From assembly GCA_910575075.1 (NCBI GenBank), contig CAJTCY010000014.1, positions 62,001 to 126,000 on the forward strand: a stretch of DNA of 64,000 nt, written 5' to 3'. The notes under the pieces are model-generated. The model saw only the letters and a program-made list of their open reading frames with translations, searched no databases and had not been told where the DNA came from. The translations under genes were made by a program, and so were the position numbers. Of this stretch, positions 21,401 through 29,211 are shown one piece after another (position 1 is the first letter of the stretch; each line of letters starts with the position of its first letter). This stretch comes from Lachnospiraceae bacterium. GTDB lineage: Bacteria; Bacillota; Clostridia; Lachnospirales; Lachnospiraceae.

Positions 21401-22345
21401 GTAGAACGGGCAGAGTATATGCTGCTCCCTGTGGGAGGTACACAAGGAGAGGAAACCCCAAAGGCAGGTGGCCTGCCTTTGGGGGATTATGCCGTATCCG
21501 GCCAGGACATTGCATTGGACGGAATGGATGCAGGTGGAAGGGTGGAGCAAGCCAAGGTCCGAAAAGAAGATGGTATGTTTACCGCAGAATTTACAGTAAG
21601 CAAGGACTTTATAGGGAAGATTGCCATGGTTTGCACAGACCGTGCAGGAAATGTATCATCCGTTAAGGTGCTCACGGCGGAAGACGGGGGAATTATCCTA
21701 GAAGACCATGCGCCGGAAATCCAGTTTACGCTGGCTGGCCAGGAATCTGGCAGCAGCAGAGCATCCATAGCGGTACAGGTGTCAGATTATAAAAATGGGC
21801 TAGTCTCAGGCGGGATTGCCGGGGTTTCCTATCAGGCGGACCATGAAGAAAAGATAACATTGCCTGAAGAAGAATTCCAGGAAAAAATTACTGAGGAATA
21901 TAGTTTTATTGTAAACTTCCAGGGGGAGGGGACACATACCCTGAAGGTGTGGGCAGAGGATAATGCCGGGAACCGCAGCAGCAAAAAAACGGAAGTAGTG
22001 GTTGCCCTTGGGCAGCCAGCCGCCCTTGCAAAGCCAGCCCCCCTGCCAGGTCAGAGCGCCAGCGGGGGTGAGCCCCAGACCGGAGAAAGAACCCATGTGG
22101 AAATCTATGCCACGGCTTCGATGGTTGCGGGGTTCACCTACCTCCTGCTGTACTTTAAGGCGAAGGGGCATGGCATGACGGAGGAAAAGAAGGAAGAGCT
22201 GGTGTCCCGGCTGGTAGCCTGGGCAAAAGGCGCAGGGGGATTTAAGCGTGCCCTGGCGCTGGCAGCGGTTTTCCTACTGCTCGCTTATTACCACAGCATA
22301 GGGAAAAACGTGCCTGAGGATTGGAAGGAGGCACAGGGGCAATAA
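18458..22345 (+). CDS. large surface adhesin, C-terminal part (Flg_new/InlB B-repeats)
   Basis: Continues the frame of the upstream adhesin after the UAG. The first internal ATG is at 18515 but has no ribosome site, so separate translation is unlikely. The protein alternates Listeria-Bacteroides (Flg_new) repeats (FKEWNTKADGSGDGY, FEGWTTKADGSGELY) with a second unit starting TLSANFYSGGAGQKE; the compound repeat recurs four times, beginning near 18863, 19362, 19852 and 20336, with a spacing of about 490 bases. Ig-like segments follow. The end has a GEPQTGERT motif, a membrane segment (YATASMVAGFTYLLLYF), a basic stretch and another hydrophobic helix, resembling a variant sortase signal. Confidence 0.75.
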   Translation: MEAQEGYVLAEGTSGYRLQMQDLEMVKFVDVGTSGQEWYAVLEKVENQIYLSGTKPDYGYSVNYYSNGAQGSVIDGNSYQAGDVVQVKSAEGLAYEGHNFKEWNTKADGSGDGYQPGNELEITGDVDLFAIFREKKTLSANFYSGGAGQKEIQTVDATGPGESGTVTAMQLQPMEGWEPVGWDVSKDSYLGDIKAGTELTLTEDKDYYGVYEKEVILSYIAEGVPEAELPGDAKGKSYANVHEEVARKPAEFRAAQAVPRPGYIFEGWTTKADGSGELYLAGESLESGEDLTLYAKFRSTPKKTLTASFYSGKAGQKEDKSVEIEQTESAGRLAAPQLKPMEGWESVGWDSVPSSYVGDIKAGAEITLTEDQDYYGVYKKDITLSYTLAEQSSVRLPAPQKSPSYANVHMQVTQLAAEFTVAAGPKRDGYAFKEWNTKADGTGNSYQGGDTLESGKDITLYAIYGRTLSAVFYSGSAGYKEMKSVSLVDGATSGRVTAPQLKPMEGWESVGWDSSPSSYQGGIEAGEELTLTEDTSFYGIYKKGVTLSYQAKGVEGIPQGETADCCLNVHEETSVAQARFSVSAAPKRPGCAFTGWNTRPDGTGETYQEGQFIETETDVTLYAVYQKTLTADFYSGGAGRKESKSVSIGADAASGNIKVPELAVMEGWEPVGWELSEDSYDGETLAGAEVTLERDTSYYGVYRKSVAVSYDCRGVIKDPEGEEKVCRANVHQEASYAMPGFTLAKAPAMPGYQFKGWNTEADGSGKSFQPGSTQKFLEDTTLYAVWEPLEVAYTVEHYRQDLEGEGYTLAEEDTQTLLALAGTTVSAQPKTYVGFAENTGHALRRSTGKVEADGSLVLKLFYDRDVYHVGFHLNGGEGDAPRSQSVRYGGYLQRPDDPRRAGYNFKGWCLDETGESSWDFTKGVEENTDTREVTLYAKWKDETAPVLREASFGEGYKDFLHWLVDRKDMAVTVPILEEGSGVERAEYMLLPVGGTQGEETPKAGGLPLGDYAVSGQDIALDGMDAGGRVEQAKVRKEDGMFTAEFTVSKDFIGKIAMVCTDRAGNVSSVKVLTAEDGGIILEDHAPEIQFTLAGQESGSSRASIAVQVSDYKNGLVSGGIAGVSYQADHEEKITLPEEEFQEKITEEYSFIVNFQGEGTHTLKVWAEDNAGNRSSKKTEVVVALGQPAALAKPAPLPGQSASGGEPQTGERTHVEIYATASMVAGFTYLLLYFKAKGHGMTEEKKEELVSRLVAWAKGAGGFKRALALAAVFLLLAYYHSIGKNVPEDWKEAQGQ

Positions 22346-22348
22346 TAG

Positions 22349-22594
22349 ATGCTGAAATATAGGATATGGAAATTAAATCTTTCTGCCGAAGAGCAGAGTC
22401 AGAAAACAAGCAGTGAAACGCCCATCTATGAGAGCTGTACAGGATGGGCAGTTTCCTGGCTTTGTGATGCTGCGAATATTGCCAGGGTAAAGCGGGGAAT
22501 ATATGTGATTACGGAAAGAGGAGGGGCAAACCGTTGGGTAAGAAGAATGTCTATGAAAGGGCGCCAGGAGGTTCTTTTTTTGAAAGGATTATAA
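22349..22594 (+). CDS. small hypothetical protein downstream of the adhesin
   Basis: An 81-residue reading frame begins four bases after the adhesin stop; GGAGGCACAGGGG upstream could act as a ribosome site. It is Trp/Arg-rich with a basic C-terminus (RWVRRMSMKGRQE) and no membrane segment or recognisable domain. It may be the tail of a decayed gene. I do not recognise it. Confidence 0.35.
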   Translation: MLKYRIWKLNLSAEEQSQKTSSETPIYESCTGWAVSWLCDAANIARVKRGIYVITERGGANRWVRRMSMKGRQEVLFLKGL

Positions 22595-22635
22595 CAGACT
22601 TATATGGTTGTAAAAAGTGAATGGCTAGAAAAAAC

Positions 22636-22683
22636 ATTCCCACAAAAAAGCAATGTTCTTAGAACACTGATTTTTGTGGGAAT
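22636..22683. terminator. convergent hairpin between hypothetical gene and ferredoxin
   Basis: ATTCCCACAAAAA (22636-22648) pairs with 22671-22683, with A/T-rich flanks and an inner GTTCT/AGAAC pair. It sits between the plus-strand adhesin region and the minus-strand ferredoxin gene and could terminate both. Confidence 0.6.
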
Positions 22684-22757
22684 ATTTCCGCCAGGGGCTA
22701 AGATGGTCCAAATATGGCATATCCGACAGCCCCCTGCTTAATGTAATTGGTCAGAAA

Positions 22758-22928
22758 TTAGCCCTGCTCAATAGCGCCTGTAGGACATGCACCTGCACAT
22801 GTTCCACAATCGATACAGGTATCTGCAGCGATTTCATATTTTCCGTCACCAGCGGAGATAGCACCTACTGGACATTCTCCTTCACATGTTCCACAGCTTA
22901 CACAAGCGTCTGTAATTACGTATGCCAT
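22758..22928 (-). CDS. 2[4Fe-4S] bacterial-type ferredoxin
   Basis: A 56-residue ferredoxin read on the minus strand. It begins MAYVITDACVSCGTC and has two CxxCxxCxxxCP cluster motifs: CVSCGTCEGECP and CIDCGTCAGACP. Each binds one [4Fe-4S] cluster, so it is a low-potential electron carrier, as used by pyruvate:ferredoxin oxidoreductase and hydrogenases in clostridia. The start at 22928 follows an AAGGAGGA site. It is monocistronic, with a hairpin downstream. A plus-strand reading frame across the same bases is a shadow. Confidence 0.93.
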   Translation of the reverse strand: MAYVITDACVSCGTCEGECPVGAISAGDGKYEIAADTCIDCGTCAGACPTGAIEQG

Positions 22929-23135
22929 ACTTAAATCCTCCTTATAAAATGAATATTCATCTAAGTTACCTATGTGGTAGCTTTAGACTATATTTTAATA
23001 CAAACAGTCGTTGATTACAAGTAAAATTTCTATTAAGAACATCATTTTGCATTTAAAATATAAAAGTGGTAAAATATACTATCGGATCAGTCTCATAGAT
23101 CAGTCATCCGATTATGAAAATATTAGATGGATATA

Positions 23136-23266
23136 TAGGCAATTGCGAAACTACCAATTTATCGAAATTTCATATACAATTTATACGATTGTGCTAAAAT
23201 ATTTCTTCTTTAATTTTTTGAATTGAATATGAAATTCTCAAAACTATGGAGTTTCACAATTGCCTA
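23136..23266. repeat. 131-bp fold-back element (MITE-like)
   Basis: The terminal inverted repeat TAGGCAATTGCGAAACT (23136-23152) matches the complement of 23250-23266 at 16 of 17 positions. A second inner pair (GAAATTTCATAT with ATATGAAATTC) extends the fold. TA flanks the ends, as with mariner-type insertions. It has no coding capacity and lies just upstream of the thioesterase gene, so it may carry or displace that promoter. Confidence 0.65.
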
Positions 23267-23293
23267 AATAGATAAAATTAAAAAGGAGAAAAA

Positions 23294-23710
23294 ATGGAAA
23301 AATTGAAACCTTATTATCATACAGTACAATATTATGAAACTGACGCAATGGCAGTGGTGCATCATTCTAATTATATCCGATGGTTTGAGGAAGCGAGATT
23401 AGACTATCTGGATCAGTCAGGTTTTCCATATGATGGGATTGAACAGAGAGGGTTAATGATTCCGGTGCTGTCTGCGTCCTGTGAATATCGTCAGGCAGTG
23501 CGTTTTGGGGAAACAGTGATTATTGATACAAAAATTGTGGAATTTAAAGGATTGAAATTTAAGGTGGCCTATGAAGTTTATGATGAAGAAAGAAAATTGC
23601 TTCATGCCAGAGGCAATACAGAGCATTGTTTCTTAAATCAAAATTTTAAGCCTGTATCCATAAAAAAGCTGGCGCCGGATTTATACGAATTCTTTAAAAA
23701 TACAGACTAA
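23294..23710 (+). CDS. acyl-CoA thioesterase, 4HBT hotdog family (YbgC-like)
   Basis: A 138-residue single hotdog-fold protein. The catalytic block reads YYETDAMAVVHHSNYIRWFEEARLDYL (given in part), with the Asp of ETDAMAVVHHSNY as the family catalytic residue and the helix contact RWFEEAR. These enzymes hydrolyse acyl-CoA thioesters in the cytosol; the physiological substrate in Firmicutes is mostly unknown. ATG 23294 follows AAAAAGGAG. It stands alone, followed 160 bases later by the DUF1858 gene. Confidence 0.88.
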   Translation: MEKLKPYYHTVQYYETDAMAVVHHSNYIRWFEEARLDYLDQSGFPYDGIEQRGLMIPVLSASCEYRQAVRFGETVIIDTKIVEFKGLKFKVAYEVYDEERKLLHARGNTEHCFLNQNFKPVSIKKLAPDLYEFFKNTD

Positions 23711-23872
23711 ACAGTAAAAACAAGATCTTTTGCATTATAAAAACCGATGTATAAAAATAAGGAAATACAAGGAATAAAAGATTGCATAATAGGTAAAATG
23801 GTATTATAATAATTGGCATGTGTATGATCATACAGGCTATGGAGCACAGTAAAGTGTAAGGAGGAATGTAAA

Positions 23873-24073
23873 ATGGCACAGGTGACAAAGGAGACTATGA
23901 TTGGAGAACTGCTTCAGATCGATGAGAATGTGGCGCCAATTCTGTTAGAAATCGGAATGCATTGTCTTGGCTGCCCTTCATCCCAGATGGAGACAATTGC
24001 AGAGGCAGCAATGGTACACGGCCTTGATCCAGATGCATTAGTAAATAAAATTAATGAATTTCTGGCAAAATAG
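23873..24073 (+). CDS. DUF1858 domain protein (hybrid-cluster-associated)
   Basis: A 66-residue protein matching the DUF1858/prismane-associated family: TIGELLQIDENVAPILLEIG-like start (here MIGELLQIDENVAP), the CxxCP-type pair in MHCLGCPSSQMETI, and a short helical C-terminus. The Cys pair is thought to act in redox or metal chemistry; related domains occur beside hybrid-cluster protein and in Ric-like proteins. GTAAGGAGG precedes ATG 23873. Confidence 0.85.
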   Translation: MAQVTKETMIGELLQIDENVAPILLEIGMHCLGCPSSQMETIAEAAMVHGLDPDALVNKINEFLAK

Positions 24074-25044
24074 TCAGGCAAAGTAAATGTCGTATTTTAT
24101 GATTTGAAATAGGGACTGTCGTAAAGCAGCAGACAGGTATAATGCATAATATTCCGAAATGGAAAGTTAGCTGTATATTGTATCTGTCGCTGTTCTTGCA
24201 GCAGCCCCTTTTCTTTTGCGAATATTTAATCAGCCATGTAAATTCAAAATTGATTCGTGAATAAGAATTCTCATCTTGTTTTCATTATAATATTAATCGA
24301 ATAGAGAGATTCCCTCCTTTCTTATTCTTCATGATGATGAAGATTATTTGTGATATATTTTTAGAAGTACGATTTGTTTCAAAACTCCGGATTTTGAAAC
24401 CAGCAGGTCCAAGGGAAGATTCCAGATTCTTTTTTCTTTCCCAAATACGAAATAAACTTGTTCGCAATTGCCAGCACTTATTTTTTTAATGTAAATTATG
24501 GAATCTTTCCGATTATTTTCCTTTGGCAAATATTTGACCGATATACTGTCAAAATAGAAATGGACGCTGCCAGCGGATTTGACCGCATAAATACTGATCT
24601 TCTGTCAGAGGTGCATCTGTTTCGTGTGCAAAACAATAAGGAATGGAAGCAGGTTGTTTCAAATTCTTTCAGGGTAAAATGGTTGAGATTCTCATATACT
24701 ATTAGCTGTGAGAAGTGTTATTAAAATGACTGGGTATTACGTAATACCATCTCAAGGATATGAAATGAAAGAAAATCATAGAAGATCATAAAATATAATA
24801 GTTCTTTCCGACAAGCCGCAGAAGAACGTAAAATGACGAATAATGAAAGTTCCGGAGAAAATTGTCACTTTTTCAATTCTGCAAAGATGTAAAGGGTTAC
24901 TTTTCTGAAACAAAAGTGATATAATATAGATAAGAAAAGTATTGCAGATATTTTGATGTTTTGGCTCCTTTCTACCTGAACCATACCCGCATCTCTGAAT
25001 CATTTATAACATACAAATATTTCCATTGCAATATTATTTTGGAA
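24074..25044. other. long intergenic region, no convincing gene
   Basis: Nearly 1 kb without a supported gene. At about 24112-24212 GC-rich blocks (GCAGCAGACAG and CTGTCGCTG, ending CAGCAGCCCCTTTTC) could form a long terminator-like hairpin after the DUF1858 gene. The remainder is AT-rich with short unconvincing reading frames on both strands. I see no tRNA, riboswitch or repeat family in it. Confidence 0.4.
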
Positions 25045-25233
25045 ATGTTTAGAGATTTCACAGAATTTTTAGAAAATCAGGCTTACTATGTCTTGACGGG
25101 GCATGAGTAGATGTAATATACTTTGAGTACCTTCAATAAGGCGTATGAATTGATGTTTAAAGGGCTGAAAACTTATTTGACAGCTTGTGCGGCAAAAAAT
25201 GTGAAAGTATATAAGTTCCTGATACAGAAGTGA
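25045..25233 (+). pseudogene. possible decayed small gene with two internal stops
   Basis: A frame from ATG 25045 reads MFRDFTEFLENQAYYVL, meets TAG at 25108 and TAA at 25114, and then continues in the same phase as TFNKAYELMFKGLKTYLTAC to TGA 25231-25233. The composition looks coding on both sides of the stops. I do not recognise the protein. It ends 19 bases before mecA; it may equally be chance. Confidence 0.3.
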
Positions 25234-25252
25234 TGAAGAAGGAAGTGATAAT

Positions 25253-26044
25253 ATGAAGATTGAAAAAGTAAATGAGAATCAGATTCGCTGTACACTGACC
25301 AGAGAAGATTTGGCAGATCGTCAGCTTAAGCTGAGTGAGCTGGCGTATGGTACCGAGAAGGCAAAAATGCTTTTCCGAGATATGATGCAGCAGGCGGCTT
25401 ATGAATGTGGATTTGAAGCAGAAGATATACCGCTGATGATTGAGGCTATCCCATTATCAGCAGATACGATTATATTGATTATTACGAAAGTAGAATATCC
25501 GGAAGAGCTGGATACACGTTTTTCTCAATTTGCCCCTGGAGAACCAGAGGATGAGGTAAAAGATGAACTGTCAGGCAATGACAATGAGAAAGTATTTGAA
25601 ACTGCCGGAGCAGATGATATTTTAGATTTTTTCCGTAAGATACAAGATGAGAACAGGCAGACTGCCGGGGATGAAAAAAAGGAAAAGGATTTCATACCTT
25701 TAGAAAAGGCAATACGCCGTGAAATTGAGAAAAAAGAACAGGTACTTGTAGATATAACCAAGCTGTTTGTGTTTGATGAACTGGACGAAGTCAATCGTCT
25801 GGCACGAGTTCTTAAAGGATTTTATAACGGATGCAATGTGCTGTATAAGAATCGGCTTAACCGGAAATATTATCTGGTACTCAGTAAAAGCCAGCATACG
25901 CCAGAGGAATTTAACAAGGTATGCAACATTTTGGCAGAATATGCGCATCAGGAAAAATATTCTTCTGCAATCAGAGCATATTTTGATGAGCATTATGATG
26001 TCATTTTGAAGAAGGATGCTTTGCAGATATTAAGCAGAATTTAA
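25253..26044 (+). CDS. mecA: MecA-like adaptor protein
   Basis: A 263-residue homologue of MecA/YpbH, the adaptor that brings substrates such as ComK to the ClpC-ClpP protease. The N-terminal substrate-binding domain (1-90) begins MKIEKVNENQIRCTLTREDL. An acidic linker (EPEDEVKDELSG) precedes the C-terminal ClpC-binding domain (about 165-263), which has LDEVNRLARVLKGF and ends in an EKYSSAIRAYFDEHYD-type helix. It is somewhat longer than Bacillus MecA (218) because of the linker. It is monocistronic, with a strong terminator. Confidence 0.88.
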   Translation: MKIEKVNENQIRCTLTREDLADRQLKLSELAYGTEKAKMLFRDMMQQAAYECGFEAEDIPLMIEAIPLSADTIILIITKVEYPEELDTRFSQFAPGEPEDEVKDELSGNDNEKVFETAGADDILDFFRKIQDENRQTAGDEKKEKDFIPLEKAIRREIEKKEQVLVDITKLFVFDELDEVNRLARVLKGFYNGCNVLYKNRLNRKYYLVLSKSQHTPEEFNKVCNILAEYAHQEKYSSAIRAYFDEHYDVILKKDALQILSRI

Positions 26045-26047
26045 AAG

Positions 26048-26090
26048 AAAGACTGCGGCGCTTGTAAAATATTTTGCCGCGGTCTTTTTG
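26048..26090 (+). terminator. rho-independent terminator of mecA
   Basis: AAAGACTGCGGC pairs with GCCGCGGTCTTT with one mismatch and is followed by TTTTT. It begins three bases after the mecA stop. Confidence 0.88.
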
Positions 26091-26201
26091 TAATTAGGGT
26101 GTTTATGAAAACATTCTGAGGAATTTGTCAATATTTGCCTGATACTTCTTTAGGATAAAAGCTGCGGACTTGTCCGCCTGAGATTTACATAGGAGGAAAT
26201 T

Positions 26202-27980
26202 ATGTCAGAAACAGAAAGAGACAGGGTAAGGAGAAGAAAAAAACGGCCGAGAGTAAATAAAATGCCGATATTTATTGCCATTGCCTTTATAATAATTGTA
26301 CTTTTTGCAGTAATGCTGAGCATAATAATTAAAAAATACAGTCCGTCTAAAGAACGTGCAAATCTGCAGGAATATTACCATCTTCAGGCAGAAGATGACA
26401 TGGCATTGATTTTAGACCAGCAGCTTATAGAGGAAACAGCAAAATGGTGGGATGGCCAGGCTTATTTAAAGTATGAAACGGTTCAGCAATACCTGAATCA
26501 GCGTTTCTACTGGGATTTCAATGAGAATATTCTGCGCTATACAACAGATTCTGATGTGATATCTGTGAATGCAGGAGAAAATTCTTATCTGGAAGGAAAG
26601 AAAAATAACACGGAACCATATACCATTGTAAGAGTGGACGGAGAAGAAGTTTATCTGGCGTTAGAATTTGTTCAGAAGTATACAAATCTGGATTTTGTAC
26701 AGTATGCAGAACCAAACAGAGCAGTGATCACAGTTACATGGGGAGAGATTTCTAAAGCTGAGGTAAAGAAAAATACACAGATCCGTGTAAGGGGAGGGAT
26801 TAAGAGCCCTATTGTGTCAGATGTAAAGAAAGGCAGCAGTGTAATTGTAATTGAAAGCGGTGATAAATGGAGCAAAGTGTGCACAGAGGATGGAATGGTG
26901 GGGTATGTGACAAATAAGAGACTGAGCGAGGTAAAACAGGAAGTAATCTCCAGAGAATTTGATGAGCCTCAGTTTGCACATTTGCTGAAAGATGGACCTA
27001 TAAGCCTTGGCTGGCATCAGGTTACCAGCCAGGAAGCAAATCAAAGGGTTGCAAATGTACTGCAGTCTACCAAGGGCATAAATGTTATTTCACCTACCTG
27101 GTTTTATTTAAATGACAATCAAGGTAATATTTATTCTCTGGCCAGCAGAGATTATGTAGACTACTGCCATCAGCAGAATGTGGAAGTCTGGGGGCTGGTG
27201 AGCAACCTGGAAAATCCGGATGCAGATTCCAATTATGTATTAACGCATACATCTACCCGGGATTATCTCACAAATCAGATAATTGCTGCGGCAATTGAAT
27301 ATAATCTGGATGGAATTAATCTCGATTTTGAGGCTCTCAGAGATGTTGGGGACGCTTATATACAGTTTATACGGGAATTATCCATTAAATGTGAAAATAA
27401 TGATCTTGTGCTGTCTGTGGATAATTATGTTCCTTCATCCTACACTGCATTTTATAATCGAAGCGAGCAGGCAGTATTTGCTGATTATGTGATTATTATG
27501 GCGTATGATGAACATTACAGTGGTTCTGAAGATATTGGGTCAGTATCGTCTATTGGTTTTGTGAAAAAAGGGGTTGCAGATACCTTGGAGGAAGTTCCGG
27601 CAGAACAGACGATACTGGGAGTGCCGTTTTATTCCAGAGTATGGGAACTGACACCGAAAGAGGGCGCCGGAGAAGATACAGCTTCTGCTTCTGAGGGATA
27701 TGTTCCTTATACATTTACCTGTACAGAAGAAGGAATGCAGACCATAGAAGACCGATATACAGCAAATGGTGCGCAGGCAGTCTGGTCTCAAGAAGATGGA
27801 CAGTATGTGGCACAATATGAGAGTGAAGGCAAGACTTATAAAATGTGGATTGAAAATGAGACTTCTCTGGAAGAAAAATTAAAAGTTATGAAGGAACATG
27901 GGCTTGCAGGCGCTGCTTATTGGAAATTAGGATTAGAGCGTCCGTCGGCATGGGATACCATTATTAAATATGTGAATTGA
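26202..27980 (+). CDS. membrane-anchored GH18 protein with SH3 domain
   Basis: A 592-residue protein. A basic N-terminus (RVRRRKKRPRVNK) and one membrane helix (PIFIAIAFIIIVLFAVML) anchor it. A copper amine oxidase N-like region (about 60-180) is followed by a bacterial SH3 domain (about 185-240, IRVRGGIKSPIVSDVKKG). A glycoside hydrolase 18 barrel (about 265-590) carries DGINLDFE (about 370-377), the DxxDxDxE catalytic motif with its Glu. Relatives (YaaH/SleL or YdhD type) cleave N-acetylglucosaminyl links in peptidoglycan or spore cortex. ATG 26202 follows ATAGGAGGAA. A terminator follows closely. Confidence 0.88.
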   Translation: MSETERDRVRRRKKRPRVNKMPIFIAIAFIIIVLFAVMLSIIIKKYSPSKERANLQEYYHLQAEDDMALILDQQLIEETAKWWDGQAYLKYETVQQYLNQRFYWDFNENILRYTTDSDVISVNAGENSYLEGKKNNTEPYTIVRVDGEEVYLALEFVQKYTNLDFVQYAEPNRAVITVTWGEISKAEVKKNTQIRVRGGIKSPIVSDVKKGSSVIVIESGDKWSKVCTEDGMVGYVTNKRLSEVKQEVISREFDEPQFAHLLKDGPISLGWHQVTSQEANQRVANVLQSTKGINVISPTWFYLNDNQGNIYSLASRDYVDYCHQQNVEVWGLVSNLENPDADSNYVLTHTSTRDYLTNQIIAAAIEYNLDGINLDFEALRDVGDAYIQFIRELSIKCENNDLVLSVDNYVPSSYTAFYNRSEQAVFADYVIIMAYDEHYSGSEDIGSVSSIGFVKKGVADTLEEVPAEQTILGVPFYSRVWELTPKEGAGEDTASASEGYVPYTFTCTEEGMQTIEDRYTANGAQAVWSQEDGQYVAQYESEGKTYKMWIENETSLEEKLKVMKEHGLAGAAYWKLGLERPSAWDTIIKYVN

Positions 27981-27982
27981 GA

Positions 27983-28027
27983 AAATGCTTCTCCTGTATG
28001 ATATGATGTCAGGGGAAGCATTTTTTT
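27983..28027 (+). terminator. rho-independent terminator of the GH18 gene
   Basis: AAATGCTTCTCCTG pairs with CAGGGGAAGCATTT, followed by TTTTT, directly after the stop codon. Confidence 0.85.
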
Positions 28028-28030
28028 ATT

Positions 28031-28172
28031 CTATAGGAAATACCTTGTCGCGCTAAAGCGTGAAAGTATCTTCCTATAGAAAAAAAAACAGTATGTGCAG
28101 TTTGCGGAGAAGAAATTGCTGCTTCGCAGCCCGCTCACGCGCGGAGAATGCGTAAAACGCATTCTGTTTTAT
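28031..28172. repeat. dispersed repeat A, uninterrupted copy
   Basis: About 140 bp: hairpin CTATAGGAA...TTCCTATAG around CGCTAAAGCG, then a segment containing GCTGCTTCGCAGCCCGCTC and a GAATGCG/CGCATTC hairpin followed by T-rich sequence. A second copy with the same order lies at 47989-48450, where a 314-bp element splits it. Both copies follow gene ends. It could act as a terminator or be a non-autonomous mobile repeat. Confidence 0.7.
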
Positions 28173-28281
28173 GTTTCTCCTAAGTAATTTTACCATCCTG
28201 TTTTTGCAACTTACCTATCTGGTGATTGCATTTTTCATGTTATCTGGTAGAGTAAGGTTGAAAAATAAGGGAGGTAAAGAA

Positions 28282-29211
28282 ATGGAAACAGCAATTACCG
28301 TAAAACATTTAAAAAAGTATTATCAGAATGTGAAAGCAGTGGATAACATTAGTTTTTCAGTGGCAAAGGGTGAATTTTTTGGTTTTTTAGGAGTAAATGG
28401 AGCAGGAAAATCCACTACGATCAATATGTTGTGTACTCTGCAGAAACCAACATCAGGAGAAGCATGGGTGAGTGGCTATAAACTTGGAAAGGAAAATGAG
28501 GCCATCAAAAATCATATCGGTGTGGTTTACCAGACTAATTGTCTGGATAAACGTTTGACTGTATTAGAAAATCTTATGATATGGGGCAGTTTATATGAAT
28601 CAGATAGCAGAAAATTAAAAAAGAATCTTGGATATGTCATAGAAATTTTAAATTTAAAAGATGTTTTGAAGCGTCCTTTTGGAAAATTATCTGGAGGTCA
28701 GAAAAGAAGATGTGAAATTGGACGGGCATTGATGCATATGCCTGACATATTGTTTTTAGATGAACCTACTACTGGACTTGATCCTGCTGCCAGAAAAAGT
28801 GTGTGGGAAACCGTAACTATGCTGCAGAAGGAAATGAACATGACGGTGTTTCTGACTACTCATTATATGGAGGAAGCTGCAAAGGCAGATCACATTGGCA
28901 TTATGAGTGAAGGACATTTTGTGGAATATGGGACGCCTTTTTCATTAAAAGAGACTTATGCCAGAGATAAATTGTATTTGATTCCGGCTGAGGGCCAAAG
29001 AAAGAGGGTACAGGAGGAATTAAAGAAGCATCAGATAGAATTTACGGAAAAAGAGGAATGTTTATTAACTAAGATAGAAAATACTCTGGATGCATTGCCG
29101 CTGCTGAATGATATTCAGGGGTTGCTGCAGGGGTTTGAAGTGATTCAGGGAACCATGGACGATGTATTTTTAAATGTGACAAAGGAGAACGGAAATGAAA
29201 AAGTTTATTAA
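28282..29211 (+). CDS. ABC transporter ATP-binding protein (DrrA/ABC-2 type)
   Basis: A 309-residue ATPase: Walker A GVNGAGKST (about 44-52), signature LSGGQKRR, Walker B LFLDEPTTGLDP and H-loop TTHYMEE, plus a C-terminal extension typical of drug or lipid exporters. ATG 28282 is chosen because GGGAGGTAAAGAA lies just before it; the frame is open further upstream without a ribosome site. It overlaps the permease gene by 17 bases. With the LytTR and DUF3021 genes it forms an exporter module whose cargo is unknown. Confidence 0.9.
   Translation: METAITVKHLKKYYQNVKAVDNISFSVAKGEFFGFLGVNGAGKSTTINMLCTLQKPTSGEAWVSGYKLGKENEAIKNHIGVVYQTNCLDKRLTVLENLMIWGSLYESDSRKLKKNLGYVIEILNLKDVLKRPFGKLSGGQKRRCEIGRALMHMPDILFLDEPTTGLDPAARKSVWETVTMLQKEMNMTVFLTTHYMEEAAKADHIGIMSEGHFVEYGTPFSLKETYARDKLYLIPAEGQRKRVQEELKKHQIEFTEKEECLLTKIENTLDALPLLNDIQGLLQGFEVIQGTMDDVFLNVTKENGNEKVY

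Noticed and set aside
18515-22345. Second adhesin half as an independently translated gene
   Set aside because: The ATG has no ribosome site and lies in the same frame as the upstream gene, within continuous protein sequence.
22674-22934. Plus-strand Cys/Thr-rich reading frame of 86 codons
   Set aside because: It is the antisense of the ferredoxin gene; the minus strand has perfect cluster motifs, a start and a ribosome site.
23011-23226. 71-codon plus-strand frame before the thioesterase
   Set aside because: It runs into the fold-back element and has no ribosome site.
24285-25003. Several 60-90-codon frames on both strands
   Set aside because: They lack ribosome sites and protein-like composition; the region is AT-rich intergenic DNA.
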